From Pyxidicoccus caerfyrddinensis (GTDB lineage Bacteria; Myxococcota; Myxococcia; Myxococcales; Myxococcaceae), in assembly GCF_010894405.1 (NCBI RefSeq), contig NZ_JAAIYA010000039.1:1-64000 (forward strand): DNA of 64,000 nt. The letters are read 5' to 3'. Position numbers and translations under genes: made by a program. Within the stretch, counting starts at the first letter, position 1, and each line of letters begins with the position of its first letter. A model generated the notes under the pieces. It made no database searches, was not told the DNA's origin, and saw only the letters and a list, made by a program, of their open reading frames with translations. Shown one piece after another: positions 55,846 to 64,000 of this stretch.

Positions 55846-57675
55846 ATGCCGCCTCTCCGTCACCTCCACCGGGTGGGCTTCTCCGCCCTGGTGGTCCTCG
55901 CCACCCTGTTGCTGTCCCTGCTCCCCACGCCGGCCTCCGCCGCGGACCGCGGGGAGTGGGCGCCCTACGTCGCCTATGTCACGGGCGACATCGCCTCGTA
56001 TGCAGGCAAGGCCTATGACTGCCGCCAGTCCCACACGTCCCTGCCCGGGTGGGAGCCGCCCAACGTCCTGGCGCTGTGGCTGGAGCGGTCGGGCCCGCCG
56101 CCGGTGGATACCCAGGCGCCCTCCACGCCGTCCCAGCCCACCTCTCCGGCGAAGACGTATGACAGCGTCTCGCTGACCTGGGGCGCGTCCACGGACAACG
56201 TGGGCGTCACCGGCTACGAGGTCTTCGTCAACGGCGGCACTTCCGCGTCCGCCAGCACCTCGGGTGCCACGAGCGTCACCGTGACGGGCCTGGCGGAGAA
56301 CACCACGTACACCTTCACCGTGAAGGCTCGGGATGCGGCCGGAAACCGCTCGGCGGCCAGCGCCGCGTACAGCACCACCACGCCCGCCCGGCCGCCCCCC
56401 GACACCCAGGCTCCCACCGCTCCGGGCAGCCTGCGCTCCACGGGCGTCACCAGCAGCAGCGTCTCCCTGGCGTGGAACGCGTCCACGGACAACGTGGGCG
56501 TCACCGGCTACGAGGTCTTCGTCAACGGTGGCGCGGCTGCGTCCGCGAGCACCGCGGGCGCCACCAGCGTCACCGTCGCGGGCCTTGCGGCGAACACCAC
56601 GTACACGTTCACCGCGAAGGCGCGGGACGCGGCCGGAAACCGCTCGGTGGCGAGCAACACCGTGTCCGCGACGACGAGCGGCACCCAGCCGTCGGGCAGC
56701 AAGATTCTCGTGGGCTACTGGCACAACTTCGACAACGGCTCGACCAACATCCGGCTGCGCGAGGTGTCTCCGAAGTTCAACGTCATCCAGGTCGCGTTCG
56801 CAGAGCCGGTGGGGGGCGCGGGCAACATGACGTTCTCGCCGTACAACGCGACGGTCGCCGACTTCAAGGCGGACATCGCCCTCCTGAAGAGCCAGGGCAA
56901 GAAGGTGCTCATCTCCATCGGCGGCGCGAATGGAACGGTGCACCTGGATGACGCCACCGCCCGGCAGAGCTTCGTCACCAGCATGCAGTCACTCATCGAC
57001 ACGTATGGCTTTGACGGCCTGGACCTGGACCTGGAAGGCAGCTCGCTGTCGCTCAACGGCGGGGACACCGACTTCCGGAATCCCACCACGCCGCGAATCC
57101 TCAACCTCATCCAGGCCACGCGGCAGCTCCTCGACCGCAACGGCGCGAGCTTCATCCTCACCATGGCGCCCGAGACGGCCTATGTGCAGGGTGGTATGGC
57201 CGCCTACGGCGGGCCCTGGGGCGCCTACCTGCCCGTCATCCATGCGCTGCGCGACCGGCTGACCTACCTGCACGTGCAGCACTACAACACCGGGACGGTG
57301 ACGGCGCTGGATGGCCGGGCCTACGCGCAGGGCACCTCTGACTTCCACGTGGCCATGGCGGAGATGCTCCTGCGCGGCTTCCCGGTGGGAGGCAACACCA
57401 GCGCGATGTTCCCGGCGCTTCGGCCCGAGCAGGTCCTGATTGGCCTGCCCTCCTCGCCCCAGGCGGCGGGCGGCGGGTACACGACGCCGGCCAACGTGCA
57501 GAAGGCGCTGGACTACCTCATCAAGGGCCAGTCCTTCGGCGGCGCCTACGTCCTGCGCAACCCGGCGGGCTACCCCGGGTTCAAGGGGCTGATGACCTGG
57601 TCCATCAACTGGGACAAGTTCACCAACTTCGAGTTCTCCAACAGCCACCGCGCATACCTGGACACCTACCCGTAG
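55846..57675 (+). CDS. Secreted GH18 chitinase with CBM5/12 and two FnIII domains
   Basis: 609 residues. Signal peptide ending ASA near residue 32; then a CBM5/12-like chitin-binding module (WAPYVAYVTGDIASYAGKAY, CRQSHTSLPGWEPPNVLALW); two fibronectin III domains that share ASTDNVGVTGYEVFVNGG exactly; and a GH18 catalytic domain with KVLISIGGANG and the active-site YGFDGLDLDLEG (Glu as acid). MTWSINWDKF completes the barrel. It should hydrolyse chitin outside the cell. The gene lies between two copies of a hairpin repeat. Confidence 0.92.
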   Translation: MPPLRHLHRVGFSALVVLATLLLSLLPTPASAADRGEWAPYVAYVTGDIASYAGKAYDCRQSHTSLPGWEPPNVLALWLERSGPPPVDTQAPSTPSQPTSPAKTYDSVSLTWGASTDNVGVTGYEVFVNGGTSASASTSGATSVTVTGLAENTTYTFTVKARDAAGNRSAASAAYSTTTPARPPPDTQAPTAPGSLRSTGVTSSSVSLAWNASTDNVGVTGYEVFVNGGAAASASTAGATSVTVAGLAANTTYTFTAKARDAAGNRSVASNTVSATTSGTQPSGSKILVGYWHNFDNGSTNIRLREVSPKFNVIQVAFAEPVGGAGNMTFSPYNATVADFKADIALLKSQGKKVLISIGGANGTVHLDDATARQSFVTSMQSLIDTYGFDGLDLDLEGSSLSLNGGDTDFRNPTTPRILNLIQATRQLLDRNGASFILTMAPETAYVQGGMAAYGGPWGAYLPVIHALRDRLTYLHVQHYNTGTVTALDGRAYAQGTSDFHVAMAEMLLRGFPVGGNTSAMFPALRPEQVLIGLPSSPQAAGGGYTTPANVQKALDYLIKGQSFGGAYVLRNPAGYPGFKGLMTWSINWDKFTNFEFSNSHRAYLDTYP

Positions 57676-57720
57676 GCACGTCGGCGGATGCCGTTGTTGC
57701 GCGGCAGCCGCCACGGGATC

Positions 57721-57753
57721 GGGAGGACGGCGCTCAGGCGTCGCCCTCCCCCG
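57721..57753. repeat. Hairpin repeat, copy 2 (downstream of chitinase gene)
   Basis: Identical to 55728-55760 over 33 bases, same orientation, starting 45 bases after the chitinase stop. Here the arms extend to TCGGG/CCCGA, so it could serve as the chitinase terminator. Confidence 0.75.
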
Positions 57754-57886
57754 ATTCGCGCAATCCCTGTGCATGTCGTGGAGAGAACAGCCCCGCAGGG
57801 CACCCGCGCAAAGAATCCGGTGGGTGCCGCGTTCTGAGAAGGCGGGCGCTGACCGCGCGCGCCATCGCTGACTCCCGGGGGACGAC

Positions 57887-58303
57887 ATGCATCAGGAAGA
57901 GGTGAAGTTCGGCGCGCACCACGTCCATTTCGAGCCGCCAGACACCCTGGTGGCGACCTTCAATGGCCTCATCTCCCTGGAAGAGGTGATGTGCGCGCTG
58001 CAGCTCTACAGGGGCCACTACGAGCGCCGCGGGCAATACTTCTGCATCGTCGACGTCGGCCGCTCCCAGCTGGACACGGCCGGCCGCAGGTACCTCTCCG
58101 AACACGGCCGCTCCGAGTGGTTCCACGCCGCCATCTACGTGGGCGCGAACATGGTCCAGCGCACCTTCGGGAAGGCCATCGCCCTGGCCCTGCTCTTCAC
58201 CGGCAAGACGACCTTCGAGACGGTGTTCGTGCCGACCGTCGAAGAGGCCCATGCCTGGATTGCCCGGCACAGGGATGTCTTCCCGCAGCGCAAGGCCAGC
58301 TGA
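57887..58303 (+). CDS. STAS/SpoIIAA-like hypothetical protein
   Basis: 138 residues. EPPDTLVATFNGLISLEEVM, GQYFCIVDVGRSQLDTAGRR and FETVFVPTVEEAHAWIARHR fit the SpoIIAA-like fold that many myxobacterial single-domain proteins share. No phosphorylation serine can be assigned with confidence. No partner kinase is nearby. Confidence 0.6.
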   Translation: MHQEEVKFGAHHVHFEPPDTLVATFNGLISLEEVMCALQLYRGHYERRGQYFCIVDVGRSQLDTAGRRYLSEHGRSEWFHAAIYVGANMVQRTFGKAIALALLFTGKTTFETVFVPTVEEAHAWIARHRDVFPQRKAS

Positions 58304-58359
58304 TTCCCCTTGGAACCCGCGCCGGTGGAAGGGACGCCCCACCGGTGCGAGCGCCCATC

Positions 58360-58578
58360 TCAGCAGTAGTAGGGCAAGACTGCCGCGGGGATGCGAGCGA
58401 TGAGATCCTCGGTCTGCAAGCGTTCATCTCCACCCAGCGACAGGAGCCGTGCGCGGAGCATGTCGTGCGCCCCGCGCAGGGCCGCGTAGGACGCCAGGGT
58501 CTGCTGGACCTTCAGGATGTCTACCATGGTGCGCCGCGGGGCGGCATACGTCGCCGGCGCGTTGGCGGGGATTTGCAA
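58360..58578 (-). CDS. Small hypothetical protein
   Basis: 72 residues, mostly helical: MVDILKVQQTLASYAALRGA, then HDMLRARLLSLGGDERLQTE, ending AAVLPYYC. A shorter start at the internal ATG (MVDILKV) is possible. No family recognised. It ends in a cysteine. Confidence 0.4.
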   Translation of the reverse strand: MQIPANAPATYAAPRRTMVDILKVQQTLASYAALRGAHDMLRARLLSLGGDERLQTEDLIARIPAAVLPYYC

Positions 58579-58776
58579 GTGCGGCCGCAGCGGGGCCAGC
58601 CAGCTTTCACGACGGCGTAGAACCTCACACGGTCACGATTTTCTGCATCATTTCCCGCCCGGTTGGCTCTTCACATCGGTGTGGCACGGAGCAAGGCCGC
58701 GCATTGCTGACTGCGACGGCTCATGAGCCACATACACCGATCCCTGACCCTCAAACTCTCCCCTGAAGGACAAGCC

Positions 58777-61077
58777 TTGAAAATACACAGACGTCTCGCC
58801 TCACTCGCTGCCCTGCTGCTCTCCCTTGCGGCTTGCACTTCCCAGCCGACTGGCTCCGTCCAATTTGCCGCCTCCGTCCAACAGGCCCTCTCCTCCAACG
58901 ACATCGCTCGAGTCAAGGTGACCGTCTCCGCCTCCGACACGCCTTCCCGTGTCGTTGAGTTGGCCAAATCCAACGCCTCCTGGGGCGGTCTCATCGGCAA
59001 CCTCCCCGCCGGCGCCAACCGCTCCCTCCTCGCCGAGGCCTTCGACTCCTCCGGCACCCTTCGCTTCCAAGGCCAGACGGCAGGCGTCACCATCACCGAC
59101 AACCAGACCGTCGCGGTGGCCATCACCCTCCAGGAGACTCCTCCTCCGCCTCCCTATGGAAATGAGGCGCCCGTCATCGACTCCCTCGTCGCCTCCACCA
59201 CCTCCGTCCAGACTGGCTCCTCCCTCGCCCTCACCGCCACGGTTCATGACCCCAACCCCGGTGACACCCTCACCCTGGCCTGGACGGCCTCCGGCGGCAC
59301 CTTCTCCGCGCCCTCCGCGGCCACCACCTCCTGGACAGCGCCTGCCTCCACCGGCGTCCAGACCCTCACCCTCACCGTGACGGACTCCCAGGGGGCCGCC
59401 GTCTCCGTCTCCCTCACCGTCAACGTCATTTCCGGCACCACCACCGGCGATGCCTCCCTCAACGTTTCATTCAATCTCTGGCCCGTCGTCTCCAAGGTTT
59501 CCGCCTCCCTCAACCGTCTCGACGCCGGGCAGTCCACCTCCGTCTCCGCCCTTGCCTCCGATGCCGATGGCGATTCCCTCTCCTACCTGTGGACGTCCTC
59601 CTGCCCCGGCACCTGGACGAACGCCACCTCCAGCGCTGCCTCTTTCGTCCCTTCCTCCGTGCCGGCCAGCGCCTGTAACAACTGCCGTCTCACCGTCACC
59701 CTCCAAGACGGCCGAGGGGGGCAGACGACGGGCGCCCTCTCCCTCTGCATCGCCGCCTCCTCCCTCGAGCGCTTCCCTCCAAGCTTCACCAACTTCTACC
59801 AGTCCGCCACCGCCACCTCCCCTGGCCAGACGGTTGCCTTTGACGTCACCGCCATGGACGCGCAGGCCAGCTCCCTGACGTTTGTTTGGACTGCCAATAC
59901 CGGCATGCTGGCCACAGCGCAGAACACCGCCAGCACCAGCCATGTCGTGTGGACGGCGCCTTCGTGCGCACAGGCGGGTGTCTCCCCCTCTGTCACAGCT
60001 GTCGTCACCAACGCCTACGGCCTCTCAGCCACCAGGTCCTTCGGGGTCTCCGGGCTGTCGGCGTGTGCGGCCAGCGGATGGTCGGCCGCAGGCACGATGG
60101 CCGTGGGCCGCCGCTACCCCACCTCCACCCTGCTCTCCTCCGGCAAGGTGCTCGTCGCGGGGGGCTCCAATGCCAGCGGCGCTCTCTCCTCTTCGGAGTT
60201 GTATGACCCGGCTACCAACTCCTGGTCCTCCGCTGCCCCCATGGCCTCGGCCCGCAGCAGTCACACCGCCATCCCACTCTCCTCCGGCAAGGTGCTCGTC
60301 ACGGGAGGCTCCAATCCCAGTGGCGCGCTCGCCTCTTCGGAGTTGTATGACCCGGCCACCAACTCCTGGTCTTCCGCTGCCCCCATGGCCTCGGCCCGCA
60401 GCAGTCACACCGCCACCTCACTCTCCTCCGGCAAGGTGCTCGTCGTGGGAGGCTCCAATGGCAGCAGCGCGACCTCGTCCGTGGAACTGTATGACCCGGC
60501 CACCAACTCCTGGTCCTCCGTCGCGCCCATGGCCTCGGCCCGCTTCGATCACACCGCCACCCTGCTCTCCTCCGGCAAGGTGCTCGTCGCGGGGGGCTCC
60601 AATGGAAGCCTCCTCTCCTCCACGGAGCTGTACGACCCGGCCACCAACTCCTGGTCCTCCGCCGGCTCTCTGAGTACGACCCTCACCCTCCACACCGCCA
60701 TCCGGCTCCCCTCCGGCAAGGTGCTCACCGTAGGAGGCTGGTACATCATCTCCCGCGCCTACGCGCAGTTGTATGACCCGGCCACCAACTCCTGGTCCTC
60801 GACCACCTACATGGGCACGGGTCGAACGGCTCCCCGCGCCATCCTGCTCCCCTCTGGCAAGGTGCTCGTCGCGGGGGGAGACAATGATCCATCTGGCGTC
60901 CTCGCCTCCGCAGAGCTGTACGACCCGACCACCAGCACCTGGTCCTCCGTCAGCTCCATGGCCCTGGCGCGAGCCAACTCCACCGCCACCCTGCTTCCCT
61001 CTGGCCAGGTCTTCATCTCGGGGGGCTACGGCTACAACAAGACGTACGTCTCCTCCGCGGAGCTCTACACGCCCTGA
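58777..61077 (+). CDS. Kelch-repeat lipoprotein with Ig-like domains
   Basis: About 766 residues from a TTG start with AAGGAC seven bases upstream; an ATG at 58723 lacks a site. Lipoprotein signal LASLAALLLSLAAC. Ser/Thr-rich Ig/PKD-like domains (PVIDSLVASTTSVQTGSSLA; KVSASLNRLDAGQSTSVSAL) are followed by seven kelch repeats of about 48 residues (SSGKVLVAGGSN...ELYDPATNSWSS) from about residue 430 to the end, forming a beta propeller. Repeats 2 to 4 are nearly identical. Probable cell-surface binding protein. A terminator follows. Confidence 0.85.
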   Translation: MKIHRRLASLAALLLSLAACTSQPTGSVQFAASVQQALSSNDIARVKVTVSASDTPSRVVELAKSNASWGGLIGNLPAGANRSLLAEAFDSSGTLRFQGQTAGVTITDNQTVAVAITLQETPPPPPYGNEAPVIDSLVASTTSVQTGSSLALTATVHDPNPGDTLTLAWTASGGTFSAPSAATTSWTAPASTGVQTLTLTVTDSQGAAVSVSLTVNVISGTTTGDASLNVSFNLWPVVSKVSASLNRLDAGQSTSVSALASDADGDSLSYLWTSSCPGTWTNATSSAASFVPSSVPASACNNCRLTVTLQDGRGGQTTGALSLCIAASSLERFPPSFTNFYQSATATSPGQTVAFDVTAMDAQASSLTFVWTANTGMLATAQNTASTSHVVWTAPSCAQAGVSPSVTAVVTNAYGLSATRSFGVSGLSACAASGWSAAGTMAVGRRYPTSTLLSSGKVLVAGGSNASGALSSSELYDPATNSWSSAAPMASARSSHTAIPLSSGKVLVTGGSNPSGALASSELYDPATNSWSSAAPMASARSSHTATSLSSGKVLVVGGSNGSSATSSVELYDPATNSWSSVAPMASARFDHTATLLSSGKVLVAGGSNGSLLSSTELYDPATNSWSSAGSLSTTLTLHTAIRLPSGKVLTVGGWYIISRAYAQLYDPATNSWSSTTYMGTGRTAPRAILLPSGKVLVAGGDNDPSGVLASAELYDPTTSTWSSVSSMALARANSTATLLPSGQVFISGGYGYNKTYVSSAELYTP

Positions 61078-61112
61078 GAGCATCGCCTCTGCGTAGACAC
61101 GGCGTCTGAAAC

Positions 61113-61150
61113 GCCCTCCCCTGCCGCCCGTCCGAGCGGGGAGGGCATTT
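61113..61150 (+). terminator. Intrinsic terminator after kelch lipoprotein
   Basis: A perfect 9-bp stem, GCCCTCCCC (61113-61121) against GGGGAGGGC (61138-61146), is followed by ATTTCC. It lies 36 bases after the stop codon. Confidence 0.7.
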
Positions 61151-61312
61151 CCTCATCTGGAGCTCCCGGCGTCATGACTCCGTGCGCCAACGCGGCGCGC
61201 GTGACACGGGGAGTCCGCGCGGCTCCCGGCTCGCCTCGCGCGAATGCATGAACATTTGCAGCAGCCCTTCAAGTGATTGCTCCGAAGCGCGGGCACGGCC
61301 ACGCTGCGCCGC

Positions 61313-62278
61313 ATGACACCCAAGCGGTTGATGCGGATTGGCGTCGTCGGTGGTGGAGCGATGGGGTGCGGCATCGCGCTCGAGCTCGCCACCGCCGGCC
61401 GGCAGGTGGTGCTGTACAACACGCGCTCCGAAAGCAGTGAGCGGGCGCGGGTGAAGCTGGAGCGGGACGCGGCGCTGCTGGTGGAGACGGGGCTGCTCTC
61501 CCCGGAGCGCGCCTCCGCGGCGCTCGGGCGCATCCGCCGCACCACCGTGCTCGCCGAGGCCGCCGTGGACCAGGACCTGGTCATCGAGTCCGTCCCCGAG
61601 GACCTCGCGCTCAAGCAGGAGGTCTTCCGGGAGCTGGACCGGCTCGCGGCACCGGACACCCTCCTCGCCTCCAACACCACGGCGCTCAGCGTGACGGCCA
61701 TTGCCCGCGACTGCACGCGCCCCGAGCGCGTCCTCTCCGCGCACTACTACCTGCCGGCGCACCTCATCCCGCTCGTGGACGTCATCCCCGGCGAGAAGAC
61801 CTCGCCCGAAGCCGTGGAGCGCACGAGGCGCTTTCTCGAAGAACTGGGCAAGGCGCCCGTGGTGTTCGCCAGGGACGTGCCCGGCTCGGTGGGCCCGCGC
61901 CTGCAACAGGCGCTCATCGGCGAGGCCATCCGGCTGGTGCAGGAGGGCGTGGCCACGCCGGAGATGGTGGACCGCGTGCTCACCCAGGGACTCGGGCGGC
62001 GCCTGGGTGTCTCCGGCGTCTTCGACCGGCTGGACCTCGCGGGGCTGGACCTCGTCACCGCCATCCTCAAGGGCTCGGGCCGCCCGGTGCCGCCGGTGCT
62101 CTCCCAGAAGGTGGAGCGCGGCGAGCTGGGCCTGAAGACAGGACAGGGCTTCTACACCTGGACGCCGGACTCCACCGCGGCCTTCGAGGAGCGCGTGGCC
62201 CGCCACCTCATCACCCAGCTCCACGATGATCGCGCCGCGGGACGCCTGCGCACGCCCACGCCCGAGGGCAAGGAATGA
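61313..62278 (+). CDS. 3-hydroxyacyl-CoA dehydrogenase family protein
   Basis: 321 residues. N-terminal Rossmann motif GVVGGGAMGCGIALELA, then DLVIESVPEDLALKQEVFRE and LSAHYYLPAHLIPLVDVIPG with the catalytic His; the C-terminal helical domain includes VGPRLQQALIGEAIRLVQEG and GLGRRLGVSGVFDRLDLAGL. It oxidises L-3-hydroxyacyl-CoA or a related beta-hydroxy acid with NAD. Its stop overlaps the next start (ATGA), coupling it to a JAB-domain protein. Confidence 0.88.
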   Translation: MTPKRLMRIGVVGGGAMGCGIALELATAGRQVVLYNTRSESSERARVKLERDAALLVETGLLSPERASAALGRIRRTTVLAEAAVDQDLVIESVPEDLALKQEVFRELDRLAAPDTLLASNTTALSVTAIARDCTRPERVLSAHYYLPAHLIPLVDVIPGEKTSPEAVERTRRFLEELGKAPVVFARDVPGSVGPRLQQALIGEAIRLVQEGVATPEMVDRVLTQGLGRRLGVSGVFDRLDLAGLDLVTAILKGSGRPVPPVLSQKVERGELGLKTGQGFYTWTPDSTAAFEERVARHLITQLHDDRAAGRLRTPTPEGKE

Positions 62279-62877
62279 GCCCGGACGCCGTGCTGCTGGA
62301 CCCGGCCGTGCTGTCGGACTTCCTCGGGGACTGCCTCCGCGAGTACACGACGTGCACCCCGGAGCTACCGCCCCGGAGCTGGGCTGTCCTGCTGGGGCGC
62401 TTCGTCGGTGACGCGATGCGGGTGGAGCGCGTCCGCTTCGCCGCCAACATCCGCGAGACGGACGACACCGTGCTCCAGGAGTTCGACGCCACCATCATCC
62501 CCCGCTTTGGCGCCTGCTACGCCAACGGGCGGCGGGGCTTCTGGTGCGAGCCCCGAGAGATGATGCGCATCACCACCGAGGCGGAGGCGGAGGGGCTGGA
62601 GGTGCTCGGCTCCATCCACCTGCACCCGGACTGGCACCACATCGGGCCGCCCCACGAGCGCGGCCTGCGGGTGAGCCAGGAGCCCACGCCCATGGACCGG
62701 CACCTGTTCCAGGGCACGGGCTGGCCGCTCAACATGATTCTCTACCTGGAGCGGCGCGAGGGTCGGCTCTACCACGCGCTCGGCGCCTGGGCCCCGCCCA
62801 CCGGGTCCGACGCGGGCTGCCGGCCCCTGGCCATCCGCCTCGGGCTCCCGGAGCATTCGGAGGCCGCGGCCCGGTGA
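62275..62877 (+). CDS. JAB/MPN-domain protein (possible metalloprotease)
   Basis: 200 residues. VLGSIHLHPDWHHIGPPHER with a downstream SQEPTPMD resembles the JAMM zinc motif (HxH...S...D), though the S-to-D spacing is longer than in the classical SxxD. A Glu in MRVERVRFAANIRETD could be the general base. JAB proteins cleave isopeptide bonds or amide conjugates; bacterial ones act on ubiquitin-like carriers or peptide conjugates. No ubiquitin-like gene is next to it. Start overlaps the upstream stop by 4 bases. Confidence 0.65.
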   Translation: MSPDAVLLDPAVLSDFLGDCLREYTTCTPELPPRSWAVLLGRFVGDAMRVERVRFAANIRETDDTVLQEFDATIIPRFGACYANGRRGFWCEPREMMRITTEAEAEGLEVLGSIHLHPDWHHIGPPHERGLRVSQEPTPMDRHLFQGTGWPLNMILYLERREGRLYHALGAWAPPTGSDAGCRPLAIRLGLPEHSEAAAR

Positions 62878-62972
62878 ACAGGCCTCGGAGGCACGTGACG
62901 CTTCAATCCACCGAGTGACACGCAGCGAGCCCCCCGAGCAGGACCGCACGACACGGGGGGCTCTCACGGCTG

Positions 62973-63227
62973 TTACCAGGAGTCCCCGGCGCAGGAGTAA
63001 CCGGCGCCATCACACCGGACCCAACCCGGAGCGCCCGGAGCGTCCGACCGGTAGTCGCATTCATACTGGCCGGAGCAACTGACGGAGCCGCCGTTGTCAC
63101 AAATCAGGTGCAGGTAGCAGGGCCCCGCATAGCCCGCGGTGTCTGGCTCTTCCGCCATCGCAATGGGGGAGACGCCAATGCCGAGTCCAATGACCGCGCC
63201 CAGGGTGACTGCAAGCCACTTCGACAT
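62973..63227 (-). CDS. Small secreted peptide with six cysteines
   Basis: 84 residues. Signal peptide MSKWLAVTLGAVIGLGIGVS, ending near PIAMA. The mature part of about 58 residues has six cysteines (CYLHLIC, SVSC, YEC, VRC, YSC) and ends GDSW. Spacing suggests three disulfides. No family recognised; a secreted small protein or toxin-like peptide is possible. It is divergent from the partial gene at the window end. Confidence 0.6.
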   Translation of the reverse strand: MSKWLAVTLGAVIGLGIGVSPIAMAEEPDTAGYAGPCYLHLICDNGGSVSCSGQYECDYRSDAPGAPGWVRCDGAGYSCAGDSW

Positions 63228-63561
63228 GGTGACCAGCCTTTCGGAGAGAGGACTGCGTTGAAACGATATCAGCCTGCCGCAAGTTGATGCCACAGAGTGG
63301 CAATTGCATACGTTGGGGCACATGGGCGGATGGAAGACGGGTTGAGGGGAGGCGTCAGGCGCTGCTCGTGGCCGGTCAGCGGTACACTTCGATTTCCCAC
63401 CCGCTGGAACTGGCGGGCGCGTCACACGCGGTGGTGGACGAGGGAGCTGTTCGCGAGTCTTTCGAATCTGTGGCGCCACGAAGGTTGGGGTGCGGTGGGA
63501 CCCTGGCTGGGGCAGGCAGGGGGGATGGCGTCCGGCTCGGGTGGGCCGGCATCATGCGGGC
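63228..63561. other. Divergent intergenic region, nothing recognised
   Basis: About 330 bases between the divergent six-cysteine peptide gene and the envelope-protein gene. It should hold both promoters. Open frames here are GC-driven and match nothing. Confidence 0.4.
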
Positions 63562-64000
63562 ATGGGCTCTTCCGCTGATTCGAAGTCGTGGCTCCGTGCG
63601 CGGAGCGCGGCGTCTCTCCTGTTGGCGCTGGCCGTGAGCGGAGTGGGACTGGTCTCCTCGGAGGGCCTGGCGGCGGGGCGCGGGCGGCGGGCGTCACGCG
63701 CGGAGCCGTTCCAGCTCGCGACGGCGCCGCTCGAGGGGCGCTACCTTTCCCTCGGGCTCAACCTGGGTTTCGGCGGTGACGAGTCCGCGGACCAGCACGA
63801 AATCCTTCCCCAGGGGGACACGTACCCGGTGGTGGGCCTCGAGGCGAGCATGGTGAAGCTCCGCGGCCGGGACTTCATCTGGCTCGGGGGCTACGCGGAC
63901 CTGGTGCAGTCGCTGCCCAACCGGGCCACGCGCATCAGCCTGGGCCCGGAGGTGGGGTGGGGGCCGCTGGGGCTGGACCTGGGGTTGTTGGGGGAGCTGC
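63562..64000 (+). CDS. Exported envelope protein, N-terminal part (cut by window edge)
   Basis: 146 residues are visible from the ATG at 63562. A signal peptide (SAASLLLALAVSGVGLVSS) is followed by alternating beta-type strands: YLSLGLNLGFGGDE, YPVVGLEASMVKLRG, FIWLGGYADLVQS, ISLGPEVGWGPLGLDLGLLG. This looks like an outer-membrane beta-barrel of the kind common in myxobacteria. The gene continues past the window. Confidence 0.65.
   Translation, partial: MGSSADSKSWLRARSAASLLLALAVSGVGLVSSEGLAAGRGRRASRAEPFQLATAPLEGRYLSLGLNLGFGGDESADQHEILPQGDTYPVVGLEASMVKLRGRDFIWLGGYADLVQSLPNRATRISLGPEVGWGPLGLDLGLLGEL

Overview
The window is high-GC DNA from a myxobacterium of the Myxococcus/Corallococcus/Pyxidicoccus kind. 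The case rests on a SitA-type lipoprotein toxin with its immunity gene, a DUF2381 gene behind a Ser/Thr kinase, many lipoproteins with PDAG or GTDAG linkers, a PilZ protein, and several genes starting with GTG or TTG. I cannot name the species.

Layout. 1-14.4 kb is accessory DNA: the tail of a transposase, a kinase/DUF2381 pair in which the DUF2381 gene has a one-base frameshift, a SitA5-like AHH nuclease toxin with a two-part immunity protein, a DUF932 gene, and an integrative-element module (Xre regulator, P4-type primase-helicase, AlpA-like protein, tyrosine integrase) ending in a tRNA-Pro gene. 14.4-21.6 kb is a core translation block on the minus strand, tRNA-Val-thrS-rpmI-rplT-pheS-pheT-ihfA, with infC absent from its usual place and intrinsic terminators close in front of thrS and pheS. 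21.6-27.2 kb is a minus-strand run: PilZ protein, LPP20-like and FlgT-N-like proteins, PEGA lipoprotein, FecR-domain protein, AI-2E family transporter and a family 5 uracil-DNA glycosylase.

27.4-46.4 kb is a mixed region of envelope and metabolic genes: an FKBP isomerase, two zinc metallopeptidases (the second followed by the 3' remnant of a cold-shock gene), a DHH phosphoesterase, a DUF3105 lipoprotein, a secreted hydrolase-like protein, a LysR/alcohol dehydrogenase divergent pair, a three-gene DUF1501/cytochrome-like cluster, a membrane acyltransferase-like protein, a VOC protein and a von Willebrand A lipoprotein.

46.5-51.5 kb is a second polymorphic-toxin island: an EF-Ts-like UBA-domain protein, a ketosynthase-fold protein without the catalytic cysteine, an AHH nuclease toxin, and Imm11, Imm49 and SUKH immunity-type proteins. 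51.7-64 kb holds lipoproteins, an SDR enzyme, a GH18 chitinase between two copies of a 33-bp hairpin repeat, a kelch-repeat lipoprotein, a 3-hydroxyacyl-CoA dehydrogenase translationally coupled to a JAB-domain protein, a six-cysteine secreted peptide, and the start of an envelope protein that runs off the end.

The best candidates for something undescribed are the 46.6-51.5 kb toxin island, with its catalytically dead ketosynthase and EF-Ts-like protein, and the FlgP/FlgT-like envelope operon in what looks like a non-flagellated glider.
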